Below are positions 8,759 to 15,958 of a stretch of 64,000 nucleotides of DNA, one piece after another. The position numbers and the translations under genes are program-made. Source of the stretch: Prosthecobacter gellanilyticus (lineage in GTDB: Bacteria; Verrucomicrobiota; Verrucomicrobiia; Verrucomicrobiales; Verrucomicrobiaceae); contig NZ_BKAG01000023.1 of the NCBI RefSeq assembly GCF_007992435.1, positions 31,132 to 95,131 of the forward strand, in the 5' to 3' direction. Within the stretch, counting starts at the first letter, position 1; each line of letters opens with the position of its first letter. Below the pieces are notes generated by a model, which saw only the letters and a program-made list of their open reading frames with translations, was not told where the DNA came from and searched no databases.

Positions 8759-9694
8759 TCAATCACCGCCGCCGCAGCCTCCGCCGCATCCTGAGGAACT
8801 GCATCCGGAGTCTCCTCCGCCACCGGAGTCGCTGCTGCCACCGCCGCTGTCTCCATCGTGAGAGGAGGAGTGGCTGTCGTTGTCATGTGAGTGATTGTGG
8901 TCATGACCATGATGATGGCTGTGACCGTGGTCATGGTCGCGATCATGGGAATGATGCGTAGGGCTGCTGGATGAGCAGCCTGAGCCCAAGCCAACGCCAC
9001 TACAGCCTGAGGTGCCGCTGGTGTCGTTGTTGGATTGTCTGTTAGACTGAGGTTTGCGGTTGGCGAAGTAGGAGTAAAGTCCGGTGATGCCGAGCACGCC
9101 GATCAATAACCATCCGCCAATGCCAACGCCATCAGATCCGCCTGAACAGGCCGCCAGCACGCCGCCGAAGATCACACCGCCGGCAGCCATGGAGGCAAGC
9201 CTGCGGGTCTTGTTTTTCGGCACCAGCCAGTGGGCTGCCGTGTTGACCCGTTGCCAGCGGATCTTGCGAGAGAAGCGCTGTGCAGAATCGGGCCAGATGT
9301 CCGTTGGAGCCTCGCGGCCAAACACGCGTGCATAGCTCTCCAGGGTCTTCGCATACCAGTCGTGATACTTGGCATCCTCCGCACGGCCTCCGCGCGTGGG
9401 GCCGTGATGCAGAGGACGCTGGAGCACCTGGGTGCAGAGCTCGTCCCAATACGAATGGGTGTAGATGAGGTGCAGGTGCCAGGCCTGGTCCACCTCGTCT
9501 GAAGGCGTCACGGGATGCCCGGCACGTATGGCGAGGTAGATGAAGCGCCGGTATTCCTCCGCGACCCGTCTGGCAAAGTCGTGAGTCCAGTCATTCTCAC
9601 GGGCCAGCCGTCGGGTGAAGGTGAGGGCATCACCGGTAACATCAAGCTCGAAAGCCTGCAGCCTCGACCAGAGCGGATCGTCTGTGAGTTTCAT
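8759..9694 (-). CDS. GRDP-like (WHLH motif) membrane protein with Gly/His/Cys-rich tail
   Basis: 311 residues in three parts. Residues 1-155 carry the DEVDQAWHLHL...YW block (66-83) found in glycine-rich-domain-containing proteins (PF07173-like). Two hydrophobic stretches follow (about 172-186 and 193-210). The tail of about 95 residues is extremely rich in His, Ser, Asp, Gly and Cys, with runs of HDHGHSHHHGHDHNHSH type and a GC-rich end (CGGGCGGGD). The N-terminal domain has no established biochemical role in bacteria. The tail looks metal-binding or surface-exposed, which is inference. No partner gene is evident. Confidence 0.7.
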   Translation of the reverse strand: MKLTDDPLWSRLQAFELDVTGDALTFTRRLARENDWTHDFARRVAEEYRRFIYLAIRAGHPVTPSDEVDQAWHLHLIYTHSYWDELCTQVLQRPLHHGPTRGGRAEDAKYHDWYAKTLESYARVFGREAPTDIWPDSAQRFSRKIRWQRVNTAAHWLVPKNKTRRLASMAAGGVIFGGVLAACSGGSDGVGIGGWLLIGVLGITGLYSYFANRKPQSNRQSNNDTSGTSGCSGVGLGSGCSSSSPTHHSHDRDHDHGHSHHHGHDHNHSHDNDSHSSSHDGDSGGGSSDSGGGGDSGCSSSGCGGGCGGGD

Positions 9695-9744
9695 GATGGG
9701 CGGATTGGATCACAAACCGTTTTCGATGACAAGCCTCCTGATGC

Positions 9745-11112
9745 TCAAATCAGGATGGGCTTCAAAACATCTCCATACACGTCTGTGAGCCGGAAGTCCC
9801 GGCCAGCGTAGCGGTAGGTCAGCTCCTCGTGATTGATGCCTAACAAATGAAGAATCGTGGCATGCAAGTCATGCACGCTGACGGGATTTTCCTGAGCGGC
9901 GAAGCCGAACTCATCCGTGCTGCCGTAGACGGTGCCGCCCTTGATGCCGCCGCCAGCCATCCACACGCTGAATCCGTAGTGGTTGTGATCGCGACCGAGC
10001 TTGGACTTGCCGCCACTGAGCTCCACGGTCGGTGTGCGGCCAAACTCACCGCCCCAGATGACGAGAGTGTCCTCCAGCATGCCGCGCTGCCTGAGATCCG
10101 CGAGCAGGGCTGCGATGGGCTGGTCAATTTGTCCCGCGAGCTTGCGATGGTTCGTCTCGATGTTGTCGTGATTGTCCCAGGGCTGCCCGGCGCCATGCCA
10201 GAGCTGCACCATGCGCACACCACGCTCCAGGAGACGTCGGGCAATGAGTGTCTGCCGCGCATGCACGCCATCGCCATACAGATCGCGGATGTGCTGTGGC
10301 TCCTTCGATACATCAAAGGCGTCCGCGGCTTCCATCTGCATGCGGAAGGCCAGCTCGAAGGACTGGATGCGTGCTTCCAATCGCGGATCACTGCGCTGCT
10401 GGCGGTGCGCTTCGTTGATCCGGCGCATGAGCTCGAACTGACGAAGCTGCACTTTTGTATCTGCATGCGGACTGCGGATGTTTTCGATCAAGCGATCCAC
10501 GGCTTGATGCTGCGAGTCCACATAAGTGCCCTGGAAGGCACCGGGGAGAAAAGCAGACTGCCAGTTCTCCGCGCTCTTGATTGGCATGCCGCCAGGGCAC
10601 ATGGCGATGAAGCCGGGCAGGTTCTCATTGCTGCTGCCCAAACCATACGTGAGCCATGAACCGAGGCTGGGGCGTGGCTGGATGGAGTCGCCACAGTTCA
10701 TGAGCATGAGCGAAGGCTCATGGTTAGGCACCTGGGCCTGCATGGAGCGGATGACGGCGATGTCATCAATGTGCGCGGCGGTTTTCTCAAAAAGCTCGCT
10801 CACCTCGATGCCGCTCTGACCATAGCGCTGGAACTTGAAAGGGGAGGGGAAGGCGGCTCCGGTCTTCCGCTCCGTGAGGCGATGACTCGGGATGGGCTTG
10901 CCGTCGTATTTGGCCAAAGCGGGCTTGGGGTCAAAGGTGTCCACATGAGAGGGACCGCCATTGAGGAAGAAGTGGATGACCCGCTTTGCCTTCGGGGCGA
11001 AGTGCGGTTTGCTGGCCAGACTCTCGGCCGCCTGGAGGTCGGTGAGCCCCAGCATGGCCATGCCCATGCCTGAACGGCGCAGAAAATCCCGGCGCGTGAG
11101 AGGTGGGTGCAT
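9745..11112 (-). CDS. DUF1501 protein with twin-arginine signal
   Basis: 455 residues. The N-terminus TRRDFLRRSGMGMAMLGL is a Tat-type signal. The body matches DUF1501 (PF07394), an alkaline-phosphatase-like fold abundant in Planctomycetota and Verrucomicrobiota: FFLNGGPSHVDTFDPKP, MWHGAGQPWDNHDN-like (QLWHGAGQPWDNHDN) and IWGGEFGRTP. In these phyla DUF1501 genes usually sit directly behind a PSCyt1/PSD1 cytochrome gene. Here the PSD1 gene is 13 kb away (24515-27781) and the neighbours are unrelated. The function is unknown; a role in periplasmic polymer breakdown is often supposed but not shown. Confidence 0.92.
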   Translation of the reverse strand: MHPPLTRRDFLRRSGMGMAMLGLTDLQAAESLASKPHFAPKAKRVIHFFLNGGPSHVDTFDPKPALAKYDGKPIPSHRLTERKTGAAFPSPFKFQRYGQSGIEVSELFEKTAAHIDDIAVIRSMQAQVPNHEPSLMLMNCGDSIQPRPSLGSWLTYGLGSSNENLPGFIAMCPGGMPIKSAENWQSAFLPGAFQGTYVDSQHQAVDRLIENIRSPHADTKVQLRQFELMRRINEAHRQQRSDPRLEARIQSFELAFRMQMEAADAFDVSKEPQHIRDLYGDGVHARQTLIARRLLERGVRMVQLWHGAGQPWDNHDNIETNHRKLAGQIDQPIAALLADLRQRGMLEDTLVIWGGEFGRTPTVELSGGKSKLGRDHNHYGFSVWMAGGGIKGGTVYGSTDEFGFAAQENPVSVHDLHATILHLLGINHEELTYRYAGRDFRLTDVYGDVLKPILI

Positions 11113-11264
11113 GGTCTGGAGGATACGCTCCTGGTTGGAGGTGACTTGCTGCCGGCTGAGAAAGCGTAGGAATTTTTAGCGCAGATTCGGGTTTCCAGAA
11201 CGGGCATCATCGCTAGATCAATGGATTCCCTGGCTCCGGCCGGACAACCCATTTCCCGTTTTCT

Positions 11265-12377
11265 GTGAAAAAGAACAATTCCAAGTCCATCCACGTCCTG
11301 ATCGCCTGCGGCGGCACGGGGGGACACCTGTTTCCCGGCATTGCCGTGGCCGAGGTGCTGAGCGCACGCGGCCATGATGTGACCCTGCTGATCAGCGAGA
11401 AGAAGATCGACTCCATCGCCGCCTCCGGTCACAAGGACCTGCGGTTTGAAAAAATGCCCTTCCTGGCCATGCCGAAGCCGTGGTCACCCAAGATGATCGG
11501 TTTCCTTTCCGGGCTTTGGAAAGGCATGAAGCAGTGTCGCAAGATCATCAAGGACCACGAGGTTGATGTCGTGCTCGGCATGGGCGGCTTCACTTCCTTT
11601 GCGCCACTCTATGCGGGCCGCAAGGAAGGCTGCCGCACGATGATTCATGAGAGCAATGCCATCCCCGGCAAGGCGAACAAACTGAACGCCAAGTATTCGG
11701 ACATCGTGCTCTGCGGTTTGGAAGCGTGCAAAGAGCACTTCTCGAAGCACGGCGATGTGCGCGTGGTCGGCACGCCGATCCGCAGCAACATGCGGCAGAA
11801 TTCGAAGGAGGATGCGCATGCCTTCTTCAAGCTGGATCCGAAGAAGAAGACGCTGCTCATCATGGGCGGCAGCCAGGGCGCGCGTGGTGTGAACCGTGTG
11901 GTCGGCATGACGCTGGAGCAGTTTGAGAGGATGGGCATCCAGGTGCTGCACATCGCCGGTCCGACTGACTATGAAGAAGTGCGTGACGTGTATGCGAAGC
12001 ACCCGCTGCTGCCGCAGCATGTGGCTGCTTTCTGTCACCGCATGGATCTCGCGTATCGTGCGGCGGATCTCGCCATCGCGCGCAGTGGTGCTTCTTCGAT
12101 GTCCGAGCTGGCTTACTTCGGTGTGCCGAGCCTGCTGGTGCCGTATCCCTTTGCCGCGGAAGATCATCAGACTCGCAATGCGGAGATCTTTGATAAAGCA
12201 GGTGCTGCGAAGCTTCTGGTCGAGAAGGATCTCAATGCGGACATCCTCGCGGACACCGTGCGCAGCATCCTGACGAACAACAAGAACGCTGAAGCGATGA
12301 AGCGCGCCGCGAACAAAGTGGCTGCTCGCAATGCGGCGGAAAAAATTGCGGATTTGGTTGTGAAGGAAGGGAAGTAG
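11265..12377 (+). CDS. murG: UDP-GlcNAc:lipid I N-acetylglucosaminyltransferase MurG
   Basis: 370 residues starting at a GTG (11265); no in-frame ATG lies just upstream. MurG adds GlcNAc to undecaprenyl-PP-MurNAc-pentapeptide to make lipid II at the inner face of the membrane. Visible signatures are CGGTGGHLFPGIAVA near the N-terminus, DVVLGMGGFTSFAP, HESNAIPGKANK, MGGSQGARGVN and the C-terminal ARSGASSMSELAYFGVPSLLVPYP-type acceptor block (in pieces ARSGASSMSEL and PSLLVPYPFA). Length is normal. It stands alone rather than in a murein/division operon. Its terminator is shared with gpmI at 12644-12681. Confidence 0.96.
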   Translation: MKKNNSKSIHVLIACGGTGGHLFPGIAVAEVLSARGHDVTLLISEKKIDSIAASGHKDLRFEKMPFLAMPKPWSPKMIGFLSGLWKGMKQCRKIIKDHEVDVVLGMGGFTSFAPLYAGRKEGCRTMIHESNAIPGKANKLNAKYSDIVLCGLEACKEHFSKHGDVRVVGTPIRSNMRQNSKEDAHAFFKLDPKKKTLLIMGGSQGARGVNRVVGMTLEQFERMGIQVLHIAGPTDYEEVRDVYAKHPLLPQHVAAFCHRMDLAYRAADLAIARSGASSMSELAYFGVPSLLVPYPFAAEDHQTRNAEIFDKAGAAKLLVEKDLNADILADTVRSILTNNKNAEAMKRAANKVAARNAAEKIADLVVKEGK

Positions 12378-12388
12378 CCGCCTGCGGC

Positions 12389-12420
12389 GGAATGACGAAA
12401 TCCGAATGAGGAATGATGAA
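12389..12420 (+). repeat. 32-bp GAATGACGAA repeat, copy 1
   Basis: Begins GGAATGACGAAATCCG and continues with GAATGAGGAATGATGAA. It lies 11 bp after the murG stop. It matches 57751-57782 (reverse orientation) in all but about five positions, and 39412-39443 more loosely. All three copies are exactly 32 bp and intergenic. Confidence 0.7.
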
Positions 12421-12429
12421 GGTGGTGGA

Positions 12430-12454
12430 GGGGAGTGCGGACACTCTTGTCCGC
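12430..12454 (+). repeat. GCGGAC/GTCCGC palindromic repeat, copy 1
   Basis: GGGGAGTGCGGACACTCTTG followed by TCCGC: the arms GCGGAC and GTCCGC flank a short core. An inverted copy lies at 12517-12541 and a shorter relative at 50746-50768. Confidence 0.6.
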
Positions 12455-12516
12455 CTCTGTCATGCTTTCTTCGGAGTAGCGTTCTGTTAGCTGAGTCAGG
12501 AGAGAGTGGTAATGCA

Positions 12517-12541
12517 GCGGACATGAGTGTCCGCGCTCCTC
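12517..12541 (-). repeat. GCGGAC/GTCCGC palindromic repeat, copy 2 (inverted)
   Basis: On the minus strand this reads GAGGAGCGCGGACACTCATG then TCCGC, a near-match to copy 1 at 12430-12454. The pair could form a large stem across about 60 bp. Confidence 0.6.
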
Positions 12542-12643
12542 TCATGACAGTGACGCTGCTTGTGTGCATAGCGGTGTCGCGCCTTAGCGCTTCCCACCGC
12601 ACTCCACGACGCTGCCGCGACTTCCACGTCGGCGCGAGAAACG

Positions 12644-12681
12644 AAAAGCGCAGAACATGGGGTGCCACATTCTGCGCTTTT
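12644..12681. terminator. Bidirectional terminator for murG and gpmI
   Basis: A 12-bp perfect stem (AAAAGCGCAGAA at 12644-12655, TTCTGCGCTTTT at 12670-12681) with a 14-nt loop. The A-rich 5' arm and T-rich 3' arm supply a U-tract on both strands. It sits between the convergent murG and gpmI genes, 18 bp from the gpmI stop. Confidence 0.85.
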
Positions 12682-12698
12682 GAGTGATGGAGGTTGGA

Positions 12699-14249
12699 TT
12701 ATTTTCTAACCAACAATGATTTGCCGGTCATCTCCGCAGGCTGCGGGACGCCGAGCATGTCGAGCAGGGTCGGGGCGATGTCGGCGAGGATGCCGTTGCG
12801 GACGGTGTAGTCAGCGGAATTACCAGCGACGTAGATGCCGTGGACGAGGTTCGTGGTGTGAGCAGTGTGCGGGGAGCCGTCAGCGTTGCGCATTTGCTCG
12901 CAGTTGCCGTGGTCGGCGGTGATAAAGAGCTTGCCACCGAGCTCGAGCACTTTTTCGACGATCAGCTTCACGCCAAAGTCGATGGTTTCACACGCATGCA
13001 CGCCGGCCTCCACGACGCCAGTGTGACCGACCATGTCGGGGTTGGCGTAGTTCATGATGACGGCATCATAGCTCTCCAGGCGACGCAGCACTTCGAAGGT
13101 GAGGTCGGGAGCGCTCATCTGCGGCTTCTTGTCGTAGGTGGGCACTTCCTTCGGCGAGATGGCGAGGTAGCGATCTTCACCGCGGTTAGGCTCTTCAATG
13201 CCGCTGTTGAAGAAGAAGGTGACGTGAGGGTATTTTTCTGTCTCAGCGGCTCGAAGCTGCGTGAGGCCTGCATCCGCAATGACTTGGCCGAGGTTGTTGC
13301 TCAGGCTCTCGGAGCCGAAGATGACGTTTGCACCGAGGTCGGCGTAAGTGGCATCGTATTCGGTCAGTGTGTAGTAGCTGGTCTTCGGGGTGACTTCGCG
13401 ATCAAAGCCTGCGAAATCAGCCTTCAAGAAAGCCTCGCTCAACTGACGGGCGCGGTCAGCACGGAAGTTAAACCACAGGATGACGTCACCATCGCGAATG
13501 CGCTGCTCATCGGCATGGGAGAAGATCATGGGCTGCATGAACTCGTCACCGCGTGGATCACCTGGATAGGCGGCCTGGACGGCAGCGCTCGGCAGATCCG
13601 TGCGGACTTCACCACGACCGAGAACGATGGCATCCCAGGCGAGCTTGTTGCGCTCCCAGCGCTTGTCACGATCCATGGCGTAGTAACGGCCGATGACGGT
13701 GGCAATCTTGGCACCGCTGTCTTTGAGATCTTCTTCGAGCTTGGCCATGTAGGCGGCACCGCCCGTGGGGGAGGTATCGCGACCATCGGTGATGGCATGG
13801 ACCATGATGTCCTCGACTCCGGAAGCACGCGCGGAGTTGCAGAGAGCGGCGAGGTGGCTCTGATGCGAATGCACGCCGCCATCACTGATGAGGCCGAGGA
13901 AGTGCAGACGTTTGCCTTTGGCTTTGTGAAAGGCTTCCACGAGCACGGGCATCTTGGCGAGCTCGCCATCGCGGATGCTCTTGTTGATACGGGTGAGGTC
14001 CTGATAGACCACGCGGCCGGCGCCGAGATTGAGGTGACCGACTTCGCTGTTGCCCATCTGGCCTTCCGGAAGGCCCACGTCCTCGCCGCTGGCGCTCACG
14101 GTGCCGCGGGGGTAGGTGGCGTAAAGGTGATCATGGAACGGAGTGCGGGCCAGCAGGGTGGCATCGCCATTGGCTGCAGCTTGGGCTTTGCCGCCGGGGT
14201 TGATGCCCCAGCCGTCGCGAATGATGAGAACAACGGGTTTTTTGGTCAT
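12699..14249 (-). CDS. gpmI: 2,3-bisphosphoglycerate-independent phosphoglycerate mutase
   Basis: 516 residues, normal length for iPGM. It interconverts 3- and 2-phosphoglycerate in glycolysis through a phosphoserine intermediate and two metal ions. The first metal site is IIRDGWG (Asp12). The catalytic Ser68 lies in GQMGNSEVGHLNLGAG (63-78). Further motifs are LIGLISDGGVHSH-type (FLGLISDGGVHSHQSH), ITDGRDTSP, NFRADRARQ and ITADHGNCEQM. It is a single gene convergent with murG. A long open frame on the opposite strand is a coding shadow. Confidence 0.97.
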   Translation of the reverse strand: MTKKPVVLIIRDGWGINPGGKAQAAANGDATLLARTPFHDHLYATYPRGTVSASGEDVGLPEGQMGNSEVGHLNLGAGRVVYQDLTRINKSIRDGELAKMPVLVEAFHKAKGKRLHFLGLISDGGVHSHQSHLAALCNSARASGVEDIMVHAITDGRDTSPTGGAAYMAKLEEDLKDSGAKIATVIGRYYAMDRDKRWERNKLAWDAIVLGRGEVRTDLPSAAVQAAYPGDPRGDEFMQPMIFSHADEQRIRDGDVILWFNFRADRARQLSEAFLKADFAGFDREVTPKTSYYTLTEYDATYADLGANVIFGSESLSNNLGQVIADAGLTQLRAAETEKYPHVTFFFNSGIEEPNRGEDRYLAISPKEVPTYDKKPQMSAPDLTFEVLRRLESYDAVIMNYANPDMVGHTGVVEAGVHACETIDFGVKLIVEKVLELGGKLFITADHGNCEQMRNADGSPHTAHTTNLVHGIYVAGNSADYTVRNGILADIAPTLLDMLGVPQPAEMTGKSLLVRK

Positions 14250-14323
14250 GGAAGGCGGGTCAATGCGTCATGTGGAGGGGGACGTCAAGGAGTGCTCAAG
14301 CTTGGAACCTGCCAAGTCCCGCT

Positions 14324-14493
14324 AGTCCGGAGTTCAGAAGGCGGAGTCCGGAGTTAGGAAGAGGGTGCCCCGTTGGGCATGACGAGGTTTTCAGGCTCTT
14401 CGTGGATCCGATATCGAAATCCTGGTGGGGAGCTTCCGGCCACCGGGCAGAATTTCTGACTTCGAACTCCGGCCTTGGCACTCCGAACTGCCT
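14324..14493. repeat. Inverted short-word array (AGTCCGGAGTT) in the gpmI-CNNM gap
   Basis: AGTCCGGAGTT occurs twice in direct orientation with a 21-bp period (14324 and 14345). Complementary words AACTCCGG and ACTCCGAACT occur at 14459-14493. The two arms face each other about 100 bp apart. Their non-protein-like character supports placing the next gene's start at 14537 rather than further upstream. Confidence 0.5.
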
Positions 14494-14536
14494 TGCCCTC
14501 TTGACTCCTTGCCTTCCCCCGCACAGCCTGCGGGCT

Positions 14537-15823
14537 GTGTCCCTCCTTGTTTCCGGGTTCATCTATCTCATCCTGCTTGTGCTGCTAGGCGTCATCTCTG
14601 CCACGGAGACGGCCATCCACTCGGCGCGCGGGCTTGAGGAGAGGCTGGAAAGGGCAGGAGAGGGGAGCGTGGCACGGAAGTTGCGAAGCATCACGGCGAA
14701 TCCCTTCGCTCAATTGCACCGCACCCTTTTGCTTTCCGCCACGCTGAACCTGGCTCTTGCCGCCCTCGGACTGCATCTGGTGTCAGGCCCCTTTCTGGCG
14801 CTGGGCTGGCAGCCCTGGGTGACGGCACCTCTGCTCTTTGCTGGCACGGTATTGATCGGAGATGTGATGCCAAAGTTTCTGGCGGCTTATTCCCCCTCGG
14901 CAGTGCTTTTGGGAAGTCTGCGCATTTTAGATCCGTTTCGCTCCATCCTGGATCCGCTGACAAGGCTGGCTGACCGGGCCACGGATGCCCTGATCTCCAA
15001 GCTGGTGCCGAGCCGCGTGAAGGTGCGGGCGCGCATGACGCGGGATGAGTTTGAGACCCTGGTGGAGATGCGTGAGGAGCAGGGCCTGCTGGATGCCGCT
15101 GAGGCGGAGATCATCCGCGAGGCGCTGGACATCGAAAGACTTACGGTGCGTGACTGCATGGTGCCGCGTGTGGACCTGGCGCTGCTCAGTGCTGAGGATG
15201 CCACGGCTCGCTCGGCCACGGTGCTGGACCAATCCGCCGGGCGTTTTGTGGTGGTGTATGGAGAGACTCCGGATGCGGTGGTGGGTATCATTGATTCACT
15301 GGCCTGGAAGCTGGCTGGACGTCCGGCCTGGCAGAAGATGATCATGCATGTTCCCTTCGTGCCGGAGACCATGCTGGTGCTGGATGCGCTGGAAAAGCAC
15401 CTGCAACACTCCGCGCTGCCGGTGCTCATCGTGGATGAATACGGTGGTCTGGAGGGCATGGTGAGCCAGGAGGAGGTGGGTGACTGGCTGCTCTATGAGG
15501 CGGCTCCCTGGCAGGGGGAGGCGGGTGAGATCCGAGATCTGGGTGGCGGACGCTATCTGGTGGATGGCGGCGCGCGTGTGGAAGATGTGGCGCATGAGCT
15601 AGGCCTGGATCTGCCTGCTGGCAGCATCGACTCCATCGGCGGGTATGTTTTCAATCAACTCGGCCATGTGCCGAAGCCGGGTGAGCGCATCAATGTGCCG
15701 GGGGCCGACCTCAAGGTGCGACGGGCGGTGCGTGCGCGCATTCAGCAGGTGGAACTGAGACTGCACGTGAAGAAAACAGAAAAATCCGAGGAAGCGGCCG
15801 AAGCTGCTGATCCTGGTATATAA
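14537..15823 (+). CDS. CNNM/CBS-domain membrane protein (hemolysin C / CorC family)
   Basis: 428 residues from the GTG at 14537 (VSLLVSGFIYLILLVLLG). The frame stays open to 14270, but that extra part covers repeat sequence and looks non-coding. The N-terminal DUF21/CNNM transmembrane domain has about four hydrophobic segments. After it come RMTRDEFETLVEMREEQGLL, a CBS pair beginning VRDCMVPRVDLALL, a VLIVDEYGGLEGMVSQE segment and a C-terminal CorC_HlyC domain (GRYLVDGGARVEDVAHELGL). Members are linked to magnesium or cobalt efflux. The older name hemolysin does not imply toxicity. Probably an inner-membrane ion transporter. Confidence 0.88.
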   Translation: MSLLVSGFIYLILLVLLGVISATETAIHSARGLEERLERAGEGSVARKLRSITANPFAQLHRTLLLSATLNLALAALGLHLVSGPFLALGWQPWVTAPLLFAGTVLIGDVMPKFLAAYSPSAVLLGSLRILDPFRSILDPLTRLADRATDALISKLVPSRVKVRARMTRDEFETLVEMREEQGLLDAAEAEIIREALDIERLTVRDCMVPRVDLALLSAEDATARSATVLDQSAGRFVVVYGETPDAVVGIIDSLAWKLAGRPAWQKMIMHVPFVPETMLVLDALEKHLQHSALPVLIVDEYGGLEGMVSQEEVGDWLLYEAAPWQGEAGEIRDLGGGRYLVDGGARVEDVAHELGLDLPAGSIDSIGGYVFNQLGHVPKPGERINVPGADLKVRRAVRARIQQVELRLHVKKTEKSEEAAEAADPGI

Positions 15824-15958
15824 TAAGGGGATCTGGCGGCTAAACCCCCACCTTGCTTTCGGCGTCGCGAGAGACGGCGGACGTCGAAAAGTTTGACAGA
15901 GGGGCGGAAAGCATGCCCTAGATGGCCCCCTTTCCCGCCCCTCGTTCGTTCCTTTATC

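Larger units (their letters stand above)
12421..12643. other. Remainder of the 321-bp murG-gpmI gap
   Basis: This stretch has no convincing gene. It holds two inverted copies of a palindromic hairpin: 12430-12454 and 12517-12541, each built on GCGGACACTC-type arms. Between 12555 and 12640 there is GC-rich sequence of no recognised function. Confidence 0.5.

Noticed and set aside
12840..14357. Plus-strand open frame of 505 codons
   Set aside because: Exactly antisense to gpmI, whose motifs are complete. No homology or signal in the plus frame; it arises from GC-biased codons.
14270..14536. N-terminal extension of the CNNM/CBS protein
   Set aside because: The 89 extra codons cover inverted short-word repeats and have no homology; GTG at 14537 is preferred.
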